A stretch of 64,000 nucleotides of DNA from Cytophagales bacterium. GTDB taxonomy: Bacteria; Bacteroidota; Bacteroidia; Cytophagales; Spirosomataceae. Location: assembly GCA_013298025.1 (NCBI GenBank), contig JAAFJE010000017.1, forward strand, positions 88,126 through 152,125, written 5' to 3'. The translations under genes and the position numbers were made by a program. Shown piece after piece: positions 1-9,221 of this stretch; the first letter of the stretch is position 1, and the number at the start of each line of letters is the position of its first letter. The notes under the pieces are model-generated. The model searched no databases. It was not told the origin of the DNA and saw only the letters and a list, made by a program, of their open reading frames with translations.

Positions 1-1
1 A

Positions 2-622
2 ACTGGCGTAAAATTAATTGCAATGGTATCGAATACAAAGTCTTATTTGGGTAAAAATGCCGATTTTATTTTACACGCTCTTGCCGAAAAAGAAGCAGAT
101 TTACTCAACTTAGCTCCTACCACTAGCACTACCGTAGCCCTTGCTTTGGGCGATGCCTTGGCGGTTTGCTTGCTCGAATGTAGGGGTTTCAACAGCAATG
201 ATTTTGCCAAATATCATCCGGGTGGAGCTTTAGGAAAAAAATTATACCTGAAAGTGTCAGATATTTATCCGCACCACGAGCTTCCTTGCGTATCGGTACA
301 TACTTCGGTGAAAGAAAGTATTGTGGAAATTAGCTCGAAACGCCTCGGTGCAACAGCCGTAGTGAACGCCGATGGCGAATTGGTGGGTATTATTACCGAT
401 GGCGACGTGCGTCGGATGCTCAATAGCCACGATTCGCTGGCGGGCTTGCAAGCCCAAGACATTATGACGGCTTCGCCTAAAACGATTCATCCAGACGCTT
501 TCGCCACCGAGGCGTTACACCAAATGCAATCACGCAACATTACTTCGTTGGTGGTAGTAGAAAACGCTAAACCGCTAGGATTTGTACATTTACATGATTT
601 GTTAAAAGAAGGCTTGGTGTAA
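2..622 (+). CDS. kdsD: Arabinose-5-phosphate isomerase (KpsF/GutQ/KdsD family), 5' end cut by window
   Basis: The reading frame is open from base 2, so the first ATG at 23 is internal and the gene starts outside the window; 206 residues are visible. They hold the end of a SIS sugar-isomerase domain (the TSTTVALALGDALA stretch and the KYHPGGALGKK motif) followed by two CBS domains (about residues 85-145 and 150-206), the second ending in GFVHLHDLLKEG. This SIS-CBS-CBS order is that of D-arabinose-5-phosphate isomerase, which converts ribulose-5-phosphate to arabinose-5-phosphate for Kdo and lipopolysaccharide synthesis in the cytoplasm. The family assignment is firm; the exact physiological substrate is inferred from family. 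Confidence 0.93.
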   Translation, partial: TGVKLIAMVSNTKSYLGKNADFILHALAEKEADLLNLAPTTSTTVALALGDALAVCLLECRGFNSNDFAKYHPGGALGKKLYLKVSDIYPHHELPCVSVHTSVKESIVEISSKRLGATAVVNADGELVGIITDGDVRRMLNSHDSLAGLQAQDIMTASPKTIHPDAFATEALHQMQSRNITSLVVVENAKPLGFVHLHDLLKEGLV

Positions 623-762
623 ATCGTGTGTAATATTGATTGTAGAATAGAGGAAAAAGCGTTATTTTACCTGAGTTATGATTGTTGTATTTTGGCTTAA
701 AATATTGAATTTTAAAACAGGATTCAACAGTCATAATTTATTCTAAAACTCATCTCGTGCCC

Positions 763-1431
763 ATGTGGAAAAAAGGGATAGCCAGTGTCGTGGCTGGCGG
801 CATACTCGTTTTTACAGGTTTGATGGCGACGAAAGTACGCCCCTATCTACAAAACTTCAACCAAGAAATTAATTTTCTTACGACCAAACCCAAGGCTATT
901 CTTGGGCATGACGATTTCTTTTGGGCTTTTTACACCCATATTACCAGTAGCACTTGGGTGATGGCCTTGGGCGTTTTGCAGTTTATGCCTTGGCTTTTTC
1001 GTAAAAAACACCTGCATCGTTGGCTAGGCAAAGTATATGCCTTGTCGATTTTGGCTTTGGCTGCACCTTCGGGTTTGGTATTGGCATGGTACGCCAACGG
1101 CGGCTTGCCAGCACAGGTAGGTTTTGCTATGCAATGCCTTGTATGGTGGTTTTCAACCTATTGGGCTTGGCAACGAGCTATGGAGAAAAATTGGCTACAA
1201 CACCTCAATATGATGATTTTGAGCTATGCCGTTACCTTGGCCGCCATGAGCCTACGCTTGGAAAGCTATTTGCTGTTTTATTTTTTTCATACCAAACCTA
1301 TCGAAACTTATTTAACGGTAACGTGGTTGTCGTGGGTTGGCAATATTTTTGTAGCATATTTACTAATAATCAGCAAGTTGCCTCGTTATATACTTGCCTT
1401 ATATGGCTTTAACCAATCTATTCGACCATGA
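763..1431 (+). CDS. DUF2306 family integral membrane protein
   Basis: The predicted protein of 222 residues begins MWKKGIASVVAGGILVFTG and has about six to seven hydrophobic segments, with a conserved-looking HRWLGKVYAL motif after the third, typical of DUF2306 predicted membrane proteins. A GTG six bases upstream (757) is in frame, but the ATG at 763 is the more natural start. Its stop overlaps the next start by four bases (ATGA at 1428), so the two genes are probably cotranscribed. No function is established for the family; His and aromatic residues in the membrane segments are visible but I do not infer an activity. Confidence 0.82.
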   Translation: MWKKGIASVVAGGILVFTGLMATKVRPYLQNFNQEINFLTTKPKAILGHDDFFWAFYTHITSSTWVMALGVLQFMPWLFRKKHLHRWLGKVYALSILALAAPSGLVLAWYANGGLPAQVGFAMQCLVWWFSTYWAWQRAMEKNWLQHLNMMILSYAVTLAAMSLRLESYLLFYFFHTKPIETYLTVTWLSWVGNIFVAYLLIISKLPRYILALYGFNQSIRP

Positions 1432-2288
1432 ACAAGAATCTACTCATTTCAGCGGCTGTACTCTTGGTGAGTGTAGGCGTATTTTTTACACTTATTAAAC
1501 CCCGTTTATTTGCCAAAACGCCTACGACGAAAGCGTTGTTGATGAAAAAAGAAAAGGAAGTGAAGGGGAAAGAAGTGAACAATAATACCTCATTCAAGGT
1601 TACAAGCGAAAGTATGCTCCCCGACGAAATGGCTGCGGTACTCGACACAACCGACTTGTCTATTGAACTAACCAGTCCACAAGAAGGCGGATATTCAACC
1701 ATTTTCGATGGTTTTTATGGCAAAGACAAATATCGAATATCGTTTTTTATTGAAAAAGTACAAAAAGATAGCAGCGATGCCAGTCATTATATTTTGTCGG
1801 GTAAAACAAAATACAAAGATAACATCGAGCCTTTTACAGGAGAAATACGGCTCAATGGCATGAAAAAAGCCATTTATGAAGCGAAATACGAAGGCGAAAA
1901 ATCAACACAAAATTATTACTCGACTGTAGGCGAGTTTAAGTTTATCGAGCAAGGTGCTTCTAAAGGCACGTTTGCAGGGCAACTAAGCCTAGATTTTCAG
2001 GGCTACAGAACAGAAGATGATGTACAAAAAGTTAGTCTATTCCGCTATACTAATTTGAGCGAAGCCAAAGGGGCAGGTTTTATCATGAAAGGAAACTGGA
2101 CAAACGCCAACGGAACGGTGCAAAAACCGCTCCTGCTGGCAGGCGATTTATTCGCCATTGCCAACGAAATTTTACCCGAATTTAGCATCGGTGAGCGAGA
2201 TGTAGAAATCAACCCCAAGTACAGGCATTTAGGTTGGGACGATTATTGGTCGAATAAAGAATGGTGGAACGAAAGCCCCGTACAATAA
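1428..2288 (+). CDS. Hypothetical membrane-anchored or exported protein
   Basis: A 286-residue protein that I do not recognise. Residues 5-25 form one hydrophobic segment (signal anchor or uncleaved signal), followed by a Lys/Glu-rich stretch (about 40-55) and a soluble domain rich in Tyr, Gly and alternating polar residues, suggesting a beta-rich periplasmic or surface domain. No lipobox is seen. The start overlaps the stop of the DUF2306 gene by four bases, so translation is probably coupled. A strong bidirectional terminator follows directly after the stop. Real coding sequence is supported by length, overlap and consistent codon use. Confidence 0.75.
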   Translation: MNKNLLISAAVLLVSVGVFFTLIKPRLFAKTPTTKALLMKKEKEVKGKEVNNNTSFKVTSESMLPDEMAAVLDTTDLSIELTSPQEGGYSTIFDGFYGKDKYRISFFIEKVQKDSSDASHYILSGKTKYKDNIEPFTGEIRLNGMKKAIYEAKYEGEKSTQNYYSTVGEFKFIEQGASKGTFAGQLSLDFQGYRTEDDVQKVSLFRYTNLSEAKGAGFIMKGNWTNANGTVQKPLLLAGDLFAIANEILPEFSIGERDVEINPKYRHLGWDDYWSNKEWWNESPVQ

Positions 2289-2325
2289 AAAAAGGCTTGA
2301 GCAATTACTGCTCAAGCCTTTTTTT
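2287..2325. terminator. Bidirectional intrinsic terminator
   Basis: A perfect stem AAAAAAGGCTTGAGCA / TGCTCAAGCCTTTTTT with a five-base loop lies between the convergent stops of the hypothetical gene (+) and ispH (-). A-runs and T-runs on both sides let it work in both directions. Confidence 0.9.
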
Positions 2326-3547
2326 ATAAAGTTGCCATTACTTCTTCTATGCTAAAAGTAGTAGGAAAGAAAGACAACAAGCGTAGCAAAATCGCCTCTA
2401 CCACGGCATCGGGACAAGATGCCCCACAAGTAAGCATAATCGTTGTGGGCGTTTTGTCAGGTAAAAAGTTTTCGCTTACTTTTTCTTCTTTTTTATGTAA
2501 ATCGAAATGACTGATAAGATTTTGGGATAAAATTTTATCGGCCGACGAAATAAAGTACGTAGGCAATTTTGCTTCGCATAATTCTACTAAATGCGAAGTA
2601 TTCGACGAATTGTAGCCTCCTGCTACAATCACCAAATCGGCATTTTCTTTGAGCAAGCCATAGGTTGCACTTTGGTTGTCGTTGGTTGCATAGCAAAGTG
2701 TGTCACGGGTATCGGCAAAATACGCTGAAATGTCTTTGCCTTCTACCTGAAATTTACCAATCATCACTTGCTTGAGGTAGTCGGCAATGGCTTGGGTGTC
2801 GGAAGCAAGCATCGTTGTTTGGTTGACGACCCCAATACGCATCAAATCTTTTTGTACATCGAAGCCCGTTGAGTATTGTCCTTTAAATTCTTCGTAAAAA
2901 GCCTCCGCTTCTTTTTCCCCTGTAATGTATTTAGCAAGCTCAATGGTTTGCTTCATGTCTTTTACAACCACGGTAGGAGCATTGCTTTGGGCGTGCGAAA
3001 ACGTAGCCCTTGTTTCCTCATGCGAGGGCTTGCCATGTACCACAATGGTATAATCTTTTTGTCCGATGGCAGCGGCTCTGTTCCATACTTTTTCTACAAA
3101 CGGACAAGTGGTATCGTATTGGTAAGCATTGATGCCAATACTTGATAATTTGGCTTGAATTTCGAGGGTTGTACCAAAAGCTGGCACAATCACCACATCG
3201 TTGGCGGTGAGGTCATCCCAAGCGATGAGTTGTTTACCCGCCGTATCCATGATAAAACGCACCCCACGACTTTGCAAATCGGCGTTTACGTCGGGATTAT
3301 GAATCATTTCAGACAAGAGGAAAATACGCTTATCTGGATTTTCATCTATTGTCTTATAGGCAATTTCTACGGCATTTTCGACCCCATAGCAAAAGCCAAA
3401 ATGCCTTGAAATCAAAAATCTTACTGGTCCAAAATCAAGAAGCGTAGGGGTAAAATCTTTTTTGAGCTTATCCTTTTGTCGCCTGATTTCTTTGATGCCA
3501 CCGATAATTTGGCTCTTGTAGCGCTCGGGTATTTGAAATGACTTCAT
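2324..3547 (-). CDS. ispH: 4-hydroxy-3-methylbut-2-enyl diphosphate reductase (long type)
   Basis: IspH (LytB) performs the last step of the MEP isoprenoid pathway, reducing HMBPP to IPP and DMAPP with a [4Fe-4S] cluster. From the start chosen here the protein has 407 residues. The three cluster cysteines are visible in HFGFCYGVENA (Cys53), YDTTCPFVEKVW and LTCGASCPD; the substrate-binding GKPSHEET and NQTTM motifs and the SSNTSHLVE motif are present. The length is that of the cyanobacterial/Bacteroidota long form rather than the E. coli form of about 316. The frame stays open upstream, with ATGs at 3646 and 3787; the sequence at 3547 (MKSFQIPERYKS) matches the family N-terminus as I remember it, so the longer starts are less likely. 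Confidence 0.93.
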   Translation of the reverse strand: MKSFQIPERYKSQIIGGIKEIRRQKDKLKKDFTPTLLDFGPVRFLISRHFGFCYGVENAVEIAYKTIDENPDKRIFLLSEMIHNPDVNADLQSRGVRFIMDTAGKQLIAWDDLTANDVVIVPAFGTTLEIQAKLSSIGINAYQYDTTCPFVEKVWNRAAAIGQKDYTIVVHGKPSHEETRATFSHAQSNAPTVVVKDMKQTIELAKYITGEKEAEAFYEEFKGQYSTGFDVQKDLMRIGVVNQTTMLASDTQAIADYLKQVMIGKFQVEGKDISAYFADTRDTLCYATNDNQSATYGLLKENADLVIVAGGYNSSNTSHLVELCEAKLPTYFISSADKILSQNLISHFDLHKKEEKVSENFLPDKTPTTIMLTCGASCPDAVVEAILLRLLSFFPTTFSIEEVMATL

Positions 3548-4273
3548 CTTCTTGATTTTTTTGCGTGCTTCAAGGCCAGCAGCAGGAATAGTTGGCTCGG
3601 AAGCAAGGGTTATTTCCTTGATAGAGGAATTAGTGAATAACTCCATACGTAATAAACAAATTTTAGCCACAACAGTTTGAAAATGTTGCGAATGATTTTG
3701 CCAGCTACGGTAATAGTTGAGCAACGTTTCATGAAAAATTTCTCTGGGTTCTTTGCCAAAACGGTTGTTTGGTGGCAAAGAAAGCACTTATACAAAGGTA
3801 AAAATCCTAGCACACAAAGCCAAGCGTATAACTACAAGTAATAACGCCTTTGGCATACCTTTCGGAAAAAAAGGAAAACTAAGCACTTTTGCCTATCAAA
3901 AAAGATATAATAAAGCAAAGATAACCCCTAAACCGACTGAACGATCGTAACTGTAAAAATGCAAAATGTCACTTAATTTTATTTTTACGGCATCTAAACA
4001 TTTTTTACTGTATTAAACATCGTTGGGTAAATAACTACCTAAAAATACACCCAAATGACTTAAAATGTAGCTCAATACGGTGAGAAATATTTATAAAGTT
4101 GAATATCAACCGTTTGTTATATTTTCACTTTTTTTAATACCTCATGCAACCTTTGTATTTAATGTATTGTCTAAGCTAATAGTTAGGTTAATGGCAAAAT
4201 AATGACAAAATTGGCTGTTTTGTGTAACAAATTTACCGTTCGCTAATTTTCTGGACGAAATTGAGCTAATAAG
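3548..4273. other. Gene-free AT-rich stretch upstream of ispH
   Basis: No convincing gene is seen on either strand. The part next to ispH (3548-3787) is an in-frame upstream extension of that gene and may instead be its leader and promoter. A 65-codon plus-strand ORF at 3753-3950 has no recognisable features and is judged to be chance. The rest is poly-A/T rich with several TAnnTTTG-like words but no paired -33 element that I trust. Confidence 0.5.
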
Positions 4274-4304
4274 TTTGACATGAGTTAAAAACATCATATT
4301 TTTG
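4274..4304 (+). promoter_or_regulatory. Bacteroidota-type promoter for a possible small RNA
   Basis: TTTG at 4274-4277, a 19-base spacer, then TATTTTTG at 4297-4304, an exact match to the Bacteroidota primary-sigma consensus (TTTG, about 19 bases, TAnnTTTG). A second, weaker TATATTTG lies at 4359-4366. Transcription would start near 4311. Confidence 0.6.
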
Positions 4305-4310
4305 CATTGT

Positions 4311-4507
4311 ACTTAAAAAAATACAAAAATAGCTTGTAAGAATATCATGTATTTTTTTTATATTTGGTAAAACCTAAAGCAAAGTTTTTACGAATATACT
4401 CGAAGAATGTAAATAGTGGTCAGGATAACGTTGTGTTATCTTTGATATAATATATTTAGTGGTTAGGTGATACTAAAACGCTTGTCGCACTGCGATAGGC
4501 GTTTTTT
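4311..4507 (+). ncRNA. Candidate small RNA or fusA leader transcript
   Basis: A promoter (4274-4304) and an intrinsic terminator (4475-4507) enclose about 197 nt with no credible ORF. Inside, GATAAC/GTTATC (about 4424-4440) forms a second hairpin. The length is in the range of 6S RNA, but the ends do not pair in the long-rod manner of 6S and I see no tmRNA, RNase P or SRP signature. It could be a trans-acting RNA, or an attenuated leader of fusA, although fusA has its own promoter 100 bases downstream. The assignment rests only on the promoter and terminator pair. Confidence 0.4.
4475..4507 (+). terminator. Intrinsic terminator with no gene in front of it
   Basis: AAAACGC at 4475-4481 pairs with GCGTTTT at 4499-4505, and TCGCA/TGCGA form an inner stem; a run of six T follows. 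No plus-strand coding sequence ends here, which points to a non-coding transcript upstream. Confidence 0.7.
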
Positions 4508-4604
4508 GTTGTGATTGGTAGCAAAATATAGCGGAGCAACAAGCCTTTAAGAAGGCTAATTATTGATTTTACAGGTACTTAATGAAAAGTTCTTTTATAG
4601 AATT

Positions 4605-4634
4605 TTTGTATTTCATTAAGATTCAGTAATTTTG
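4605..4634 (+). promoter_or_regulatory. fusA promoter
   Basis: TTTG at 4605-4608, an 18-base spacer and TAATTTTG at 4627-4634 match the Bacteroidota consensus. The same TAATTTTGCA word stands in front of rpsJ (10788), so these two translation genes share a promoter style. The start site would be near 4641, giving a leader of about 115 nt. Confidence 0.75.
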
Positions 4635-4754
4635 CACCCTGATTTTAAGAAGGTTCATTCGTCGAAAGCTCAACAATCGACCCAATTCGAGGTTGAGCAT
4701 TGAGATAACCCATTAAGGAGCAAGAAATAAAACTAAATAATCAACATTTAAACA

Positions 4755-6848
4755 ATGGCACGGGATTTAAAATTCACAAGAAACATTGGTATCGCAGCCC
4801 ACATTGATGCCGGTAAAACAACTACCACAGAACGTATTCTTTACTATGCTGGTGTAAGCCACAAAATTGGTGAGGTACACGATGGTGCTGCTACAATGGA
4901 CTGGATGGAGCAAGAGCAAGAGCGTGGTATCACAATTACTTCGGCGGCTACTACTGTTAACTGGAACTATAGAGGCGATAAATATCATATCAACATTATT
5001 GACACCCCTGGTCACGTTGACTTTACGGTAGAGGTAAACCGTTCTTTGCGTGTACTAGATGGTCTTGTATTCTTGTTTAGTGCTGTTGACGGTGTTGAGC
5101 CTCAATCTGAAACTAACTGGCGTTTGGCCAACAACTACAATGTACCTCGTTTGGGCTTTGTTAACAAAATGGACCGCTCGGGTGCCGACTTCTTGAACGT
5201 GTGTAAGCAAGTAAAAGAAATGTTGGGTAGCTACGCTGTACCTTTGCAATTGCCTATCGGTGCAGAAGATAAATTTGAAGGAGTAGTTGACTTGGTAAAC
5301 TTCCGTGGTATCAAATGGAATGAGCATGACAAAGGAATGACTTTTGAAGTTGTACCTATTCCTGACGATATGATTGACGAAGCTACAGAATACCGTGAAA
5401 AATTATTGGAAGCAGTAGCTGAATTTGACGAGTCGTTGATGGAGAAATACTTTGACGACCCAGAATCTATCTCTGAAGATGAAATTTTGGCTGCCCTTCG
5501 TGAAGCGACTATCTCGATGAAAATCGTTCCAATGTTGTGTGGTTCATCTTTCAAAAACAAAGGTGTGCAAACCATGTTGGATTATGTAATGGCGATTCTT
5601 CCTTCTCCATTAGACAAAGAATCTATCAAAGGTACTGACCCAAGAACAGACCAAGAAATCGAACGTAAACCAAGTGTTGACGAGCCATTTGCTGCCTTGG
5701 CATTCAAAATCGCTACTGACCCTTACGTAGGTCGTTTGTGTTTTGTTCGTGCTTATTCAGGTGTACTTGAAGCAGGCTCTTATGTTTTGAACAACCGTTC
5801 AGGAAACAAAGAACGTATTTCACGTATCTTCCAAATGCACGCCAACAAGCAAAATTCTATCGAGCGTTTAGAGGCTGGTGATATTGCTGCGGTGGTAGGT
5901 TTCAAAGACATCAAAACAGGAGATACACTTTCTGCTGAAAAATCGCCTATCGTGCTTGAATCAATGGTATTCCCAGACCCAGTTATCGGGTATGCTATCG
6001 AGCCTAAGAAATCGGCTGACCAAGACAACTTCTCGAAAGCTATTACTAAGCTTATCGAAGAAGACCCAACTTTGCAAGTAGAATCGAACGAAGAGACTGG
6101 TCAGACTATCATCAAAGGTATGGGTGAGCTTCACCTTGAAATCATCATCGACCGTATGCGTCGTGAGTTTAAAGTAGAAGTAAACCAAGGTGCTCCTCAA
6201 GTAGCTTATAAAGAATCGTTGACAAAAACTACCGAACACCGTGAAGTTTACAAAAAACAATCGGGTGGTAAAGGTAAATTTGCCGACATCGTATTCGAAA
6301 TGGGACCAAGAGAAGATGGTAAAGAAGGTTTGGAATTTGTGAACGCTATCGTTGGTGGTGTAATTCCAAAAGAATTTATTCCTGCTATCCAAAAAGGTTT
6401 TGAAGGTGCGATGAAAAATGGTGCCTTGGCTGGATACCCAATGGATTCAATGAAAGTGCGTTTGTTCCACGGTTCATTCCACGACGTTGACTCTGATGCC
6501 TTGTCATTTGAAATGGCGGCTCGTTTGGGTTATAAAGAAGCAGCAAAAGCAGCAGGTGCTAAATTGATGGAACCTATCATGGCTGTTGAAGTTGTTACTC
6601 CAGACGAATACACTGGTCCTATCACAGGTGACATGAACCGTCGTCGTGGTATGATGAAAGGTATGGATTCAAAACAAGGTGCTGTAATCTTGAAAGCAGA
6701 TATTCCATTGTCTGAATTGTTCGGTTATGTAACAGACCTTCGTACAATGTCTTCTGGTCGTGCTACTGCCAACTTGACTTTCTCTCACTATGAATTCGTT
6801 CCGCAAAACATTGCTGACGAAGTAGTGAAAAAAGCAAAAGGTTTGTAA
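4755..6848 (+). CDS. fusA: Translation elongation factor G
   Basis: EF-G is the cytoplasmic GTPase that drives ribosomal translocation and, with RRF, ribosome recycling. The 697-residue length is standard. The G1 loop [10 protein letters not shown] (residues 15-24), the G3 DTPGHVDF and G4 NKMD motifs are all intact, followed by domain II, the domain III/IV region with the [10 protein letters not shown] motif, and the C-terminal domain V. Codon use favours a small set of codons, as expected for a highly expressed gene. It stands alone here: rpsL and rpsG are not upstream and rpsJ is 4 kb downstream, so the usual str operon arrangement is broken. It has its own promoter and a strong terminator. 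Confidence 0.99.
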   Translation: MARDLKFTRNIGIAAHIDAGKTTTTERILYYAGVSHKIGEVHDGAATMDWMEQEQERGITITSAATTVNWNYRGDKYHINIIDTPGHVDFTVEVNRSLRVLDGLVFLFSAVDGVEPQSETNWRLANNYNVPRLGFVNKMDRSGADFLNVCKQVKEMLGSYAVPLQLPIGAEDKFEGVVDLVNFRGIKWNEHDKGMTFEVVPIPDDMIDEATEYREKLLEAVAEFDESLMEKYFDDPESISEDEILAALREATISMKIVPMLCGSSFKNKGVQTMLDYVMAILPSPLDKESIKGTDPRTDQEIERKPSVDEPFAALAFKIATDPYVGRLCFVRAYSGVLEAGSYVLNNRSGNKERISRIFQMHANKQNSIERLEAGDIAAVVGFKDIKTGDTLSAEKSPIVLESMVFPDPVIGYAIEPKKSADQDNFSKAITKLIEEDPTLQVESNEETGQTIIKGMGELHLEIIIDRMRREFKVEVNQGAPQVAYKESLTKTTEHREVYKKQSGGKGKFADIVFEMGPREDGKEGLEFVNAIVGGVIPKEFIPAIQKGFEGAMKNGALAGYPMDSMKVRLFHGSFHDVDSDALSFEMAARLGYKEAAKAAGAKLMEPIMAVEVVTPDEYTGPITGDMNRRRGMMKGMDSKQGAVILKADIPLSELFGYVTDLRTMSSGRATANLTFSHYEFVPQNIADEVVKKAKGL

Positions 6849-6863
6849 GAACGTAGTATCGAA

Positions 6864-6918
6864 AACTTATAAAAAAACTCCCTCAGAAGTCACTTCTAAG
6901 GGAGTTTTTTTATAAGTT
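6864..6918 (+). terminator. fusA terminator
   Basis: A long interrupted hairpin: AACTTATAAAAAAACTCCCT pairs with its complement ending at 6918, with an inner AGAAGT/ACTTCT stem. The T-run at 6905-6911 follows the GGGAG arm. It separates fusA from the cassette at 7030. Confidence 0.9.
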
Positions 6919-7029
6919 ATGAAATAAAAATTAAGGTAAATATATCGTTTGGGGGACTCAATAATTTTATGGAGTAGCTCTTGTAAATAATAGGATAAAA
7001 CGTTTACTTTACATAAACTGCTTAGTTGT

Positions 7030-8106
7030 ATGAAAAAATCTAACATCAAAGTCATAGACCTTTTTTGTGGTATAGGAGGGCTTTCACATGGTTTTGTGAA
7101 GGAAGGATTTGATGTGATTGCAGGAATTGATTTTGAACCTTCATGTCAATATCCTTATGAAGAAAATAACAATGCAAGATTTATCTCTAAAGATATTAGA
7201 GCTGTAACAAGTGCAGAAATTAATCAACTTTTTGGAAATACCAACATTCGTATTTTAGTAGGTTGTGCCCCATGCCAGCCATTCTCAACCTACGCCTTCA
7301 AATCTCCAGACCATTCAGAAGACGACTTTAAAAAAAGTAAATGGGGTTTACTTTATGAATTTGCTCGACTTATTGAAGAAACGAAGCCTGAAATTGTTTC
7401 GATGGAAAATGTTCCAGGCTTGATGAAATTTGACAAAGCTGATGTGTTTTCGGGTTTTATAAAAATACTTAGCGATAATGGCTATTTTGTTGATTACAAA
7501 ATCATTGATTGTCCTCAGTATGGAATTCCCCAAAAACGCAAGCGATTGGTACTTTTGGCTTCTCGGTTAGGGCAGATTAATATCATCCCAGAAACACATA
7601 CTTCCCCTGAAAAATATGTAAAAGTAAAAGATGTAATAGGGCATTTAGAACCGCTGCAAAGTGGAGAAATATCAACAAAAGACCCCATTCATCGTGCAGC
7701 TAAACTTTCAGAAACGAATTTATTAAGAATCAGGCAATCTAAACAAGGAGGTACTTGGCGTGATTGGGATGAAAATCTTGTTTTAGATTGTCATAAGAAA
7801 AAAACAGGTAAAAGTTATGGAAGCGTCTATGGTCGTATGAAGTGGGACGAGCCGGCCCCTACAATGACAACTTTTTGTACTGGTATAGGCAATGGGCGTT
7901 TTGGGCATCCAGAACAAGACAGAGCGATAAGTTTAAGAGAAGCCGCTTTGTTTCAAACTTTCCCCGAAACATACAAGTTTGCTCCTGATGAAAAAAATAT
8001 TTCCATGACAAAACTATCAACTTTCATAGGAAACGCCGTACCTGTCGATTTAGGAAGAGTTATTGCTAAAAGTATAAAATTTCATTTGAAAGGAACTGAG
8101 CAATGA
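7030..8106 (+). CDS. DNA (cytosine-5-)-methyltransferase, Dcm family
   Basis: A 358-residue C5-cytosine methyltransferase, which transfers a methyl group from S-adenosylmethionine to cytosine in a specific DNA sequence. All core motifs are intact: motif I DLFCGIGG (10-17), motif IV GCAPCQPFS with the catalytic Cys82, motif VI ENV (126-128), motif VIII QKRKR (168-172), motif IX RE-AALFQTFP and motif X IGNAVPVDLGR. The variable target-recognition region between VIII and IX is short, so the target site cannot be read. Its last codons overlap the start of the DUF262 gene by four bases. The cassette is visibly richer in A+T than fusA and truC on either side, which suggests horizontal acquisition. 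It is most likely the self-protection enzyme of a restriction-like module. Confidence 0.95.
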   Translation: MKKSNIKVIDLFCGIGGLSHGFVKEGFDVIAGIDFEPSCQYPYEENNNARFISKDIRAVTSAEINQLFGNTNIRILVGCAPCQPFSTYAFKSPDHSEDDFKKSKWGLLYEFARLIEETKPEIVSMENVPGLMKFDKADVFSGFIKILSDNGYFVDYKIIDCPQYGIPQKRKRLVLLASRLGQINIIPETHTSPEKYVKVKDVIGHLEPLQSGEISTKDPIHRAAKLSETNLLRIRQSKQGGTWRDWDENLVLDCHKKKTGKSYGSVYGRMKWDEPAPTMTTFCTGIGNGRFGHPEQDRAISLREAALFQTFPETYKFAPDEKNISMTKLSTFIGNAVPVDLGRVIAKSIKFHLKGTEQ

Positions 8107-9209
8107 AAGAAAAAAAAGAAGAATTGGCCTCACTTGAACAAGTTGAAAAACAAATTAGGGAGTTCGAAAAAGAATATGATTATAATTTAAGAGAGCTTGA
8201 AATTTCAGACTTATTAAAGAAGTTTGTCAAAGATAAGCAGTATATAGATTCTAATCAAAGTACAGCATCCATCTATATTCCTGAGTTTCAACGGAAACAT
8301 GTATGGGATAAAAAAAGAAAATGTGCCTATATAGAATCTTTGTTTTTAGGTGTTCCAACTCCACCATTATTTGTAGTGTTAAAAGATGAATTTGCTAATA
8401 TGGAGTTGATAGATGGAGTACAAAGATTATCCACCATTGATGAGTTCGTTAATGGTAGTTTAGTTTTAGATGAATTAGAACTTTTAGATACGCTTAATGG
8501 ATATACATTTAGCAATTTACATCCTAATAGACAAAGAAAATTTAATGCTTTAGGTGTAAGGTACTATGTTATTAACGAAGGAGCTGATGAAAGCGTTTTC
8601 GCAGAAGTTTTTAAAAGAATTAATACAGGAAGTTTACAATTAACCGATTCTGAAATCAGAAAAGGGGCTTTTGCTAAAAATGATTTTTATCAATTTATCT
8701 TAGAATGTACAACATTAGATGAATTTAAAGAATTATTCGATTCAACTAAGGAAGACGATAAACAAAGAGGGGAAAAGGAGGAACTGATTTCAAGGTTCTT
8801 TGCATATTCTGATAACTATCAAAACTTTGAACATTCAGTAAAACATTTTATCAATACTTACATTTCAGAGAAAGGTAAAGAAGGCTTCGATAAGAATGTA
8901 AAAATTAAAGAACTCAAAGAAACACTGAATTTCATAAAAAAATACTTCCCAAGTGGCATCAAAAAATCAATCAACTCCAAATCAATACCAAGAGTCAGAT
9001 TTGAAGCTTTAACGGTTGGTACTAATTTAGCTCTTAGAGAAAACCCTAATTTGTCGCCTCATTACCTCAAATGGATTGATTCAGACCAATTCAAAAGACA
9101 TACTACTTCTGATGCTGCTAATAATAAAAATAAATTATTTGGTAGAATAGAATTTGTAAGAGATTGCTTATTAAACAAAATAACCATAAATGACCTAACT
9201 TTTAAGTAA
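8103..9209 (+). CDS. DUF262 (ParB/Srx-like fold) protein
   Basis: A 368-residue protein with the hallmarks of DUF262, the ParB/sulfiredoxin-fold NTPase/nuclease family that includes GmrS and part of SspE: IPEFQR (59-64), DGVQR (104-108) and FKRINTG (170-176). The DUF1524 HNH nuclease domain that completes GmrSD-type type IV restriction enzymes is absent; the C-terminal part (about 200-368) is helical and unrecognised. The gene overlaps the methyltransferase gene by four bases and is followed after 12 bases by a HEPN gene, so the three are almost certainly one operon. I infer a sensor or NTP-driven regulatory role in a defence module; direct DNA cleavage by this protein alone cannot be claimed. 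Confidence 0.88.
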   Translation: MKEKKEELASLEQVEKQIREFEKEYDYNLRELEISDLLKKFVKDKQYIDSNQSTASIYIPEFQRKHVWDKKRKCAYIESLFLGVPTPPLFVVLKDEFANMELIDGVQRLSTIDEFVNGSLVLDELELLDTLNGYTFSNLHPNRQRKFNALGVRYYVINEGADESVFAEVFKRINTGSLQLTDSEIRKGAFAKNDFYQFILECTTLDEFKELFDSTKEDDKQRGEKEELISRFFAYSDNYQNFEHSVKHFINTYISEKGKEGFDKNVKIKELKETLNFIKKYFPSGIKKSINSKSIPRVRFEALTVGTNLALRENPNLSPHYLKWIDSDQFKRHTTSDAANNKNKLFGRIEFVRDCLLNKITINDLTFK

Positions 9210-9221
9210 CCAAACTGAGCT

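Noticed and set aside
3548..3787. ATG at 3787 or 3646 as the ispH start
   Set aside because: The added residues do not resemble the family; the N-terminus at 3547 does. Left open as an alternative because the frame stays open.
3753..3950. 65-codon ORF next to ispH
   Set aside because: Low-complexity basic sequence without a family, overlapping the ispH leader.
4311..4507. 6S RNA
   Set aside because: The length fits but the ends do not pair into the long rod with a central bubble.
4755..6848. Second, divergent EF-G (FusA2)
   Set aside because: The motifs and codon bias are those of the main EF-G, and no second copy is seen.
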